A DNA stretch of 64,000 nucleotides from Streptomyces lichenis (GTDB taxonomy: Bacteria; Actinomycetota; Actinomycetes; Streptomycetales; Streptomycetaceae). The notes below the pieces were generated by a model. The model had not been told where the DNA came from. It searched no databases and saw only the letters and a list, made by a program, of their open reading frames with translations. Below are positions 58,525-64,000 of the stretch, piece by piece. Each line of letters begins with the position of its first letter. The stretch's first letter is position 1. The stretch spans positions 124,001-188,000 of the forward strand of contig NZ_JALPTH010000013.1 of assembly GCF_023218175.1 (NCBI RefSeq), given 5' to 3'. Made by a program: the position numbers and the translations under genes.

Positions 58525-59052
58525 ATGCACCGCCGGCACACCGTGGTCGACAGCCCCTACGGCCCGCTCACCCTGGTCGCCACCCATGGCGTCCTCAGCG
58601 GGGTGTACATGGCCGGGCAGCGCTACCGGCCGCCCGAGGAGTCCTTCGGCGAGCCCGACCCGCGCCCGTTCACCGAGGCGGTCCGCCAGCTCGACGCGTA
58701 CTTCACCGGCGAGCTCACCGCCTTCGACCTGCCGCTGCACCTGGCCGGCACCCCGTTCCAACGGCAGGTCTGGGAACGGCTGCTGACCATCCCGTACGGG
58801 CAGACCAGCAGCTACGGGGAGCTGGCCCGGGAACTCGGCGCGCCGACCGCCTCCCGCGCGGTGGGCCTCGCCAACGGCCGCAACCCGCTCATCATCATCG
58901 TGCCCTGCCACCGGGTGGTCGGCGCCAACGGCAGCCTCACCGGATACGGCGGCGGGCTGGAGAACAAGCGCCGGCTGCTCGCCTTCGAAAGCGGCACCAG
59001 CACCACCGGCGGGACGGGGAGGCGCCCGGCGGCGGCCGGCACGCTCTTCTGA
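58525..59052 (+). CDS. ogt: Methylated-DNA--protein-cysteine methyltransferase
   Basis: 175-aa suicide repair protein. The acceptor cysteine is in IIIVPCHRVVGANG, followed by LTGYGGGLENKRRLL. The upstream part FQRQVWERLLTIPYGQTSSY is the DNA-binding helix region. It moves methyl groups from O6-methylguanine to itself. GAGGAG precedes the ATG. It is co-transcribed with the Ada-AlkA gene, forming an alkylation-response operon. Confidence 0.94.
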   Translation: MHRRHTVVDSPYGPLTLVATHGVLSGVYMAGQRYRPPEESFGEPDPRPFTEAVRQLDAYFTGELTAFDLPLHLAGTPFQRQVWERLLTIPYGQTSSYGELARELGAPTASRAVGLANGRNPLIIIVPCHRVVGANGSLTGYGGGLENKRRLLAFESGTSTTGGTGRRPAAAGTLF

Positions 59053-59073
59053 CCCCTGCCCGGGATACGGCGA

Positions 59074-59793
59074 CTAGGCGAGCTGCCTGAGCAGGGCCGG
59101 CAGCGCGGTGCCGATGGGCTCGCGGACCACCTCGTCCGCGAACTCGTCATACGGGGTGGGCTCGGCGTTCACCACCACCAGCCGCGCCCCGTTTTCCGCC
59201 GCGATCCCCGCCAGCGAGGCCGCCGGCTGCACCTGGAGGCTGGACCCCACCGCGAGGAACACCTCCGCGGCCTTGGCGATCGCCATCGCCTGGCCCAGCA
59301 CCACCGGGTCCAGCCGCTCCCCGAACATCACCGTCGCCGACTTCAGGACGGAGCCGCACAGCTCACACACCGGATCCTCCTCGCCCGCGTCCACCCGCGC
59401 CAGCGCGTCCGCCATCGGGGAGCGGGCATGGCAGCCGGTGCACAGCACCGCCCGCGCGGTGCCGTGCAGTTCCAGTACCTTGCGGTCGGGCAGTCCGGCG
59501 AGCTGGTGCAGCCCGTCCACGTTCTGGGTGAGCACCCGCACCGCGAAGCCGTCCGTCCGGTCCAGCTCGGCGATCGCGGTGTGCGCGGTGTTGGGCCGGG
59601 CCCGCAGCCCCGGGCCGTCGCGCCGCATCCGCCACGCCCGCCGGCGGATCTCCGGATCGGCCATGTAGGACGAGTAGGTCACCAGCTTCTCGGCGTCCGG
59701 ATCGCGCCGCCACAGCCCGTCGGGGCCGCGGTAGTCGCTGATACCGGAGTCGGTGGAGATGCCGGCACCGCTGAGGATGGCGACAAGGGTCAT
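59074..59793 (-). CDS. Sir2-family NAD-dependent protein deacylase
   Basis: 239-aa sirtuin. The NAD loop is ILSGAGISTDSGISDYRGPD, the second motif LTQNVDGLH, and the catalytic histidine LELHGTA. Zinc cysteines are in CTGCHARS and CELCGSVLK. The end has VGSSLQVQPAASL. It removes acetyl or other acyl groups from lysines. The start at ATG 59793 has TACGCT at 7 nt and no ribosome site, so the transcript is probably leaderless. Confidence 0.93.
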   Translation of the reverse strand: MTLVAILSGAGISTDSGISDYRGPDGLWRRDPDAEKLVTYSSYMADPEIRRRAWRMRRDGPGLRARPNTAHTAIAELDRTDGFAVRVLTQNVDGLHQLAGLPDRKVLELHGTARAVLCTGCHARSPMADALARVDAGEEDPVCELCGSVLKSATVMFGERLDPVVLGQAMAIAKAAEVFLAVGSSLQVQPAASLAGIAAENGARLVVVNAEPTPYDEFADEVVREPIGTALPALLRQLA

Positions 59794-59800
59794 ACCCGCG

Positions 59801-59806
59801 AGCGTA
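59801..59806 (-). promoter_or_regulatory. -10 element TACGCT, leaderless-type promoter
   Basis: On the minus strand TACGCT lies exactly 7 nt before the sirtuin ATG. Confidence 0.5.
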
Positions 59807-59849
59807 CGCAGCCCGCCCGGGCCGCCACCAACGCCTTTTCCCGCAGGTG

Positions 59850-60347
59850 TCAACGCACGTCCGGCCGGCGGCCGTTCTCCAGCTCCACCGCCCCGGCGTC
59901 CGCCGCCAGCGACTCCAGCGCCGCCGCCACCCGGTGGCGCAGCTGGCCCAGCAGATACCGCTCCAGCTCGGCCGGCTCCACCAGCCGCCACTCCAGCAAC
60001 TCCTCCTCCTGGAGCCGGATGGCGCTCAGCTGCTCCTCGCCGAGGATCCCGCCGTCGAACATCCAGGCGGCGATCGGCGGCCGCCCCGGGCCCGGCACCC
60101 AGTCCACCACCAGCAGCCGGCCCGGTTCCACATCGAGGCCGATCTCCTCGCGGGTCTCCCGGCGGGCGCCCTGCCGGGGCGTCTCCCCGGTGTCCGACTC
60201 GATGGTGCCGCCGGGCAGCGCCCAGCCGTCGCGGTAGTTCGGCCGCACGAGCAGCACCCGGCCGCCGGCGTCCCGGAAGAGCGTGGCGGCGCCGGCGAGC
60301 ACCCGGGGGAGCCCGGCGATATAGGTGGCGTAGTCGCTGGAGGTCAC
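59850..60347 (-). CDS. Nudix hydrolase
   Basis: 165-aa Nudix-fold enzyme. The Nudix box is GGTIESDTGETPRQGARRET followed by REEIGL, with ALPGG just before it. It hydrolyses a nucleoside diphosphate linked to another group; substrate not determinable. GTG 60347 is preferred over GTG 60365 because TAGGCT lies 7 nt upstream. The sirtuin gene follows in the same direction 56 nt on; both concern NAD-type metabolites at least in general. Confidence 0.88.
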   Translation of the reverse strand: MTSSDYATYIAGLPRVLAGAATLFRDAGGRVLLVRPNYRDGWALPGGTIESDTGETPRQGARRETREEIGLDVEPGRLLVVDWVPGPGRPPIAAWMFDGGILGEEQLSAIRLQEEELLEWRLVEPAELERYLLGQLRHRVAAALESLAADAGAVELENGRRPDVR

Positions 60348-60354
60348 CCTCGGC

Positions 60355-60360
60355 AGCCTA
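60355..60360 (-). promoter_or_regulatory. -10 element TAGGCT, leaderless-type promoter
   Basis: On the minus strand TAGGCT lies exactly 7 nt before the Nudix GTG at 60347. Confidence 0.55.
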
Positions 60361-60386
60361 GCCACCCGCGCACGGGTGCCGGTGGC

Positions 60387-60680
60387 TCAGCCCGGCGGCC
60401 GGGCGACCGGGGTCGGTACCCGGGCTCCGCGGCCCTCCCGTACCGCCTCCACCACCGCGTCGTGCAGATCGCGGCTGTCCCGTTCCGAAGCGCAGGGCAC
60501 GGGTGATCCGGTCATGGTGAACCACTCGGAGGCCCCGCTGTACTGGATGGCGATCAGCGCCTCGCCACCCGCCCAGGTGGTGTGCACGGTGACATTGCCG
60601 GTGACGATGCCGAGCTCGTCGGTGCGAACCCCGCCACTGCCCGTGTACACGTCGGTCGTCGTCCACGATGCCCACGTCAT
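60387..60680 (-). CDS. Conserved-looking small hypothetical protein
   Basis: 97-aa protein, MTWASWTTTDVYTGSGGVRT at the start, then VTGNVTVHTTWAGGEALIAI and a helical C-terminus (RDLHDAVVEAVREG). Composition is clearly that of a real protein with beta strands. No function known to me. The start at ATG 60680 lacks a ribosome site. It is divergent from glycerate kinase. Confidence 0.7.
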   Translation of the reverse strand: MTWASWTTTDVYTGSGGVRTDELGIVTGNVTVHTTWAGGEALIAIQYSGASEWFTMTGSPVPCASERDSRDLHDAVVEAVREGRGARVPTPVARPPG

Positions 60681-60908
60681 AGTGGCCAGCGTCACACGAA
60701 CGGCCCAACGATGCGAGCCGTGCGGAAGAGGGAATTCCGCCACGTCCGAAAACCGTCGGAAGCCGTCGCAACCGTCCCCTGCCGTCTTCGTCCGTCCGAC
60801 CGCTGTCCGACCGGCGGATACGGCTCGGCCGGGGCTGGTCAGGCCTCCGGCCCTCCGGATAGGGTCGGCCTCGGCGCGACTGCCTGTTCGAAAGCAAGGG
60901 ATACCACG

Positions 60909-62063
60909 GTGGCGGACGGAGCAGTTTCTGAGGCCGCGCGCGTACTGGTCGCGGCCGACAAGTTCAAGGGTTCGCTCACGGCCGTGCAGGTCGCCGAGCG
61001 GGTGACGGCCGGCCTCCGTCGCGTCGTCCCCGATCTGGAGGTGGAGACGCTCCCCGTCGCGGACGGCGGGGACGGCACGGTGGCGGCCGCGGTGGCGGCC
61101 GGGTTCACCCGGCACGAGGTACGGGTCACCGGACCGGTCGGCGAACCGGTCACCGCGGCGTTGGCGCTGCGTGAGGGCACCGCCGTGGTGGAGATGGCGG
61201 AGGCCTCCGGGCTCCAGCTGCTCCCCAGGGACGGGCTCGCCCCGCTGACCGCCACCACCTACGGCTCCGGGGAGCTGCTGCGCGCCGCCCTGGACGCGGG
61301 CGCCCGCACCATCGTCTTCGGGGTCGGCGGGAGCGCCACCACCGACGGCGGCGCCGGGATGCTCGCCGCCCTCGGCGCGCGGTTCCTGGACGCGGACGGC
61401 GAGCCGGTGGGCCCGGGCGGCGGGGGACTGAAGCAGCTCGCCACCGCCGACCTCTCCGGGCTCGACCCCCGCTTCGCCGAGGTGGAGCTGGTCCTCGCCA
61501 GCGATGTCGACAATCCGCTGACCGGTCCCAAGGGCGCCCCGGCCGTATACGGTCCGCAGAAGGGCGCCTCGCCGGAGGACGTGGCCGACCTGGACGCGGC
61601 CCTGGCGCACTACGCCTCGGTGCTCGCCGCCTCGGGCGTGCGGGACGCGGCCGAGCTGGCCGAGTCGCCCGGCGCGGGCGCCGCCGGCGGCATCGGCTAC
61701 GGCGCCCTGGTGGGCCTCGGCGCGAGCTTCCGCCCCGGGATCGACGTCATGCTGGACGTGCTCGGCTTCGCCCCGGCGCTGGCCCGGGCCACCCTGGTGA
61801 TCACCGGTGAGGGCTCGCTGGACGAGCAGACCCTGCACGGCAAGGCCCCGGCCGGGGTGGCCGCCGCCGCCCGGGAGGCCGGGGTGGAGACCGTCGCGGT
61901 CTGCGGCCGGCTCGCCCTGCCGCCGGAGGCGCTGGGCCGGGCGGGCATCCGCCGCGCCTACGCCCTGGCCGAGCTGGAGCCGGACCCGGCCCGGTCCATG
62001 GCCGAGGCGGGCCCGCTGCTGGAGCGCGCCGCGGAGAACCTGGCCCGGGACTTCCTGCGCTGA
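60909..62063 (+). CDS. Glycerate kinase (GlxK/GckA class)
   Basis: 384-aa enzyme of the bacterial glycerate kinase family. DKFKGSLTAVQVAERVTAGL and PVADGGDGTVAA form the active-site start. IVFGVGGSATTDGGAGML and VITGEGSLDEQTLHGKAP are the phosphate-binding and second catalytic stretches. It phosphorylates D-glycerate to 2-phosphoglycerate, linking glyoxylate breakdown to glycolysis. GTG 60909 follows AAGGGA at 6 nt. Confidence 0.92.
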   Translation: MADGAVSEAARVLVAADKFKGSLTAVQVAERVTAGLRRVVPDLEVETLPVADGGDGTVAAAVAAGFTRHEVRVTGPVGEPVTAALALREGTAVVEMAEASGLQLLPRDGLAPLTATTYGSGELLRAALDAGARTIVFGVGGSATTDGGAGMLAALGARFLDADGEPVGPGGGGLKQLATADLSGLDPRFAEVELVLASDVDNPLTGPKGAPAVYGPQKGASPEDVADLDAALAHYASVLAASGVRDAAELAESPGAGAAGGIGYGALVGLGASFRPGIDVMLDVLGFAPALARATLVITGEGSLDEQTLHGKAPAGVAAAAREAGVETVAVCGRLALPPEALGRAGIRRAYALAELEPDPARSMAEAGPLLERAAENLARDFLR

Positions 62064-62184
62064 GCCCGGGACTCCCGTGCTGAGCCCGTTACGCACCGAT
62101 GACGCCGCCCGCGACCCCGGGCGGCGTCATCTCCGCGTAACAGCACCACTCCGTCCCGTAACACCCCCGTGCCACGCTAATCCC

Positions 62185-62742
62185 ATGACCGACCCCGCCT
62201 CCACCGCTGTCCCGGCCACCGCCGCCCGGATCAGACCGCTCACCGCGCGGCTGGTCCGCGACCAGGCCGGGGACGGACTCGCCTCGCTGCTGCTGGACGC
62301 GGTGGCGGGCGGCGCCTCGGTGGGCTTCCTGGCACCGCTCAGCCGGGCCGACGCGGCCGGCTGGTGGCGCGGGGTCGCCGAGCGGATGGAGCGGGGCACC
62401 CGGCGGGTCTGGGCGGCGTACGGGGCCGGCGGCCGGCTCGTCGGCACGGTGAGCCTGGTCCGGGCGCCGATGCCCAACCAGCCGCACCGCGGGGACCTGG
62501 TCAAGCTGCTGGTGCACTCCGAGGCGCGCGGCCGGGGGCTGGGCGCCGAGCTGCTGGCCACCGCCGAGGCGGCGGCCCGGCTCGCCGGGCTCACCCTGCT
62601 GGTGCTGGACACCGAGACCGGCGGCGCCGCCGAACGGCTCTACCGCCGGGTCGGCTGGACCCCGGCCGGGACCGTCCCCGACTACGCACTCACCCCGGCC
62701 GGCGACCCGCACCCCACCACGTACTACTACAAGCGGCTCTAG
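62185..62742 (+). CDS. GNAT-family N-acetyltransferase
   Basis: 185-aa acetyltransferase. LVKLLVHSEARGRGLGAELL is the acetyl-CoA-binding motif A (RxxGxG/A), and LYRRVGWTPAG the C-terminal strand. Substrate unknown. CACGCT lies 6 nt before the ATG with no ribosome site, another possible leaderless transcript. Confidence 0.88.
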   Translation: MTDPASTAVPATAARIRPLTARLVRDQAGDGLASLLLDAVAGGASVGFLAPLSRADAAGWWRGVAERMERGTRRVWAAYGAGGRLVGTVSLVRAPMPNQPHRGDLVKLLVHSEARGRGLGAELLATAEAAARLAGLTLLVLDTETGGAAERLYRRVGWTPAGTVPDYALTPAGDPHPTTYYYKRL

Positions 62743-62783
62743 CCGCCGCACAACAGCCCGCGTGCCCGGCCCCCGGCATACGA

Positions 62784-62823
62784 CGAAGGGCCCGGTGGCG
62801 AATACTCGCCACCGGGCCCTTCG
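62784..62823. terminator. Strong bidirectional hairpin terminator
   Basis: Perfect 18-bp stem (CGAAGGGCCCGGTGGCGA and its complement) with an ATAC loop, between the convergent acetyltransferase and pssA genes. Confidence 0.92.
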
Positions 62824-62836
62824 TTCTCCGCGTCCG

Positions 62837-63709
62837 TCAGGGGAGCTGCGCCGTCCGGGCCTCCCGGCTCTCGCGCCGGTTGCCGCGGAAGGTGTTCACC
62901 CGCCGGGCGGTCGCGAAGAGCGGGATCACGGCGCCCAGGACCACCTGGAGCACACAGCCCATCTGGAGCAGCAGCTGCCCGGCGGGGGCGTCGAATGCCC
63001 AGGCCGCCAGCATGCCCATGGCGCCGACGATCCAGCTGAGCATCGCCACCGCGAGGATCCCGCGCGGCTTGGGGTACTCGACCCGGCTCACCATCAGCCA
63101 GGCGGTGCCGATGATCGCCAGCAGCGTCGGCACGAACGGCAGCTCAAGCAGCACGATCGAGACGACCGTGAGCGCGCCGAAGGGGCTCGGCATGCCCTGG
63201 AACACGCCGTCTCTCACCGTCACACAGGAGAACCGGGCCAGCCGCAGCACCACCGCCAGCAGCACCACGATCGCGGCCACCGCGGACACCCGCTGGTGCG
63301 CGTCGTCCGCGACCATCCCGTACACCAGCACGAAGTACGCCGGGGCCAGACCGAAGCTGATCAGGTCCGACAGGTTGTCCAGCTCGGCGCCCATCGGGGA
63401 GCTGCGGAGCTTGCGCGCCACCAGCCCGTCGAAGAGGTCGAAGACCGCCGCGCAGAGCATCAGGATCACCGCGGTGGCGGCCGAGTGCCGGGCCATGCCG
63501 GACTCGTCGCTGCCGGTGAGGTGCGGGATGAGGATGCCGGTGGTGGTGAAGTACACCGCCATGAAACCGCAGGTCGCGTTGCCCAGGGTGAGGGTGTCCG
63601 CTATCGACAGCCGCAGCGAGAGCGGCATGTCCTCGGTCTCCTCCCGGGTCTCGTCGTCCTCGGGTTCGGCCACCCAGTTCGCCGGTGTCTCGGGATCAAT
63701 CACGGTCAA
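62837..63709 (-). CDS. pssA: CDP-diacylglycerol--serine O-phosphatidyltransferase
   Basis: About 290-aa membrane enzyme with multiple hydrophobic helices. The CDP-alcohol phosphotransferase motif is in FDLFDGLVARKLRSSPMGAE continuing LDNLSDLISFG. It makes phosphatidylserine from CDP-diacylglycerol and serine. The start is uncertain: TTG 63709 is 6 nt after GGTGA, and GTG 63703 is also in frame. Both overlap the end of psd, so translation is coupled. Confidence 0.92.
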   Translation of the reverse strand: MTVIDPETPANWVAEPEDDETREETEDMPLSLRLSIADTLTLGNATCGFMAVYFTTTGILIPHLTGSDESGMARHSAATAVILMLCAAVFDLFDGLVARKLRSSPMGAELDNLSDLISFGLAPAYFVLVYGMVADDAHQRVSAVAAIVVLLAVVLRLARFSCVTVRDGVFQGMPSPFGALTVVSIVLLELPFVPTLLAIIGTAWLMVSRVEYPKPRGILAVAMLSWIVGAMGMLAAWAFDAPAGQLLLQMGCVLQVVLGAVIPLFATARRVNTFRGNRRESREARTAQLP

Positions 63710-64000
63710 TGCGAGTCACCCCCGCGGTCGTGGTCTGACCGACCTCGACGTCCACCTCGACACCTTCCGGAAGGTAGATGTCGACCCGCGAACCGAAGCG
63801 GATCAGACCGATGCGCTCGCCCTGCTCGACCTTGGTGCCCTGCGGGATGTACGGCACGATCCGCCGGGCCACGGCGCCGGCGATCTGCACCATCTCGATG
63901 TCACCGAGCTCGGTGTCGAAGTGCCAGACGACGCGCTCGTTGTTCTCGCTCTCCTTGTTGAACGCCGGCACGAACCCGCCCGGGATGTGCTCGACCGACG
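63696..64000 (-). CDS. psd: Phosphatidylserine decarboxylase, C-terminal part (5' end outside window)
   Basis: The open frame runs off the right edge; about 100 C-terminal residues are here. HIPGGFVPAFNKESENNERV and LIRFGSRVDIYLPEGVEVDV are typical of the short form of the enzyme. The Gly-Ser in RFGSR is the self-cleavage site that creates the pyruvoyl group. It converts phosphatidylserine to phosphatidylethanolamine directly after PssA action. The psd-pssA order is the usual actinobacterial operon. Confidence 0.92.
   Translation of the reverse strand, partial: SVEHIPGGFVPAFNKESENNERVVWHFDTELGDIEMVQIAGAVARRIVPYIPQGTKVEQGERIGLIRFGSRVDIYLPEGVEVDVEVGQTTTAGVTRIDRD

Noticed and set aside
59146..59153. 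TCATACGG inside the sirtuin gene
   Set aside because: It lies in coding sequence and is explained by the encoded residues, so it was not counted with the intergenic motif set.

Overview
The window is high-GC actinobacterial DNA, almost certainly from a Streptomyces chromosome. Codon third positions are dominated by G/C. GTG starts and start/stop overlaps are common. The families present are typical of Streptomyces: a streptogrisin-type protease, an AfsR/SARP regulator, F420-type oxidoreductases, a DUF2993 protein, a type I-E CRISPR repeat and an NRPS cluster. Several genes carry a TANNNT hexamer only 6-7 nt before the start codon, the pattern expected of leaderless mRNAs. No rRNA, tRNA, transposase or integrase was recognised.

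Left part (1-10.3 kb): the end of a TAP-like alpha/beta hydrolase, a SpoIIE-type phosphatase, a PPOX-class oxidoreductase and a repeat-rich protein of unknown function. These lead into a tight four-gene operon (4527-9137) of nitrilase/beta-ureidopropionase, class III aminotransferase, dihydropyrimidinase and LLM oxidoreductase. That set matches the lower part of reductive pyrimidine (or hydantoin) breakdown. A secreted HExxH protease follows.

10.6-28 kb: a proline iminopeptidase, then a coupled operon (14110 down to 12247) of a RidA protein, two small paralogous proteins resembling NHLP leaders or nitrile-hydratase alpha subunits, and an alpha/beta hydrolase. It is divergent from a TetR gene with two perfect palindromes between them. 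I regard this as the most novel-looking unit. Next come an amidase, an inositol-phosphatase-like enzyme, a phytoene-desaturase-like oxidoreductase with a macrodomain gene, a ugd-glycosyltransferase-MFS unit, oleate hydratase with a divergent TetR, and a short type I-E CRISPR array with no cas genes in the window.

28-39.4 kb: a cell-envelope island. It holds an I36-type inhibitor, a beta-lactamase-like serine hydrolase, an M23 peptidase and an NlpC/P60 peptidase. The three enzymes end in one shared SH3-like module. The island also has stand-alone SH3 proteins, a sigma factor, a VanX-like dipeptidase, an AfsR/SARP-NB-ARC-TPR regulator, a lamin-tail protein and an MpaB-like oxygenase. Its intergenic regions carry unusual repeats: CTGCAG boxes every 22 bp, CTCATACGG motifs and GTTCA direct repeats.

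39.5-52.9 kb: a small NRPS locus on the minus strand, bordered by a truncated gene. It consists of an MFS exporter, a free condensation protein, a C-A-T module, two A-T proteins and a terminal C-(partial A)-T-SDR protein. No thioesterase, MbtH or tailoring gene is visible.

53-64 kb: mostly conserved chromosomal genes: streptogrisin-type protease, DUF2993 protein, Ada/AlkA and Ogt alkylation repair, sirtuin, Nudix, glycerate kinase, GNAT acetyltransferase, and phosphatidylserine synthase/decarboxylase running off the right edge.
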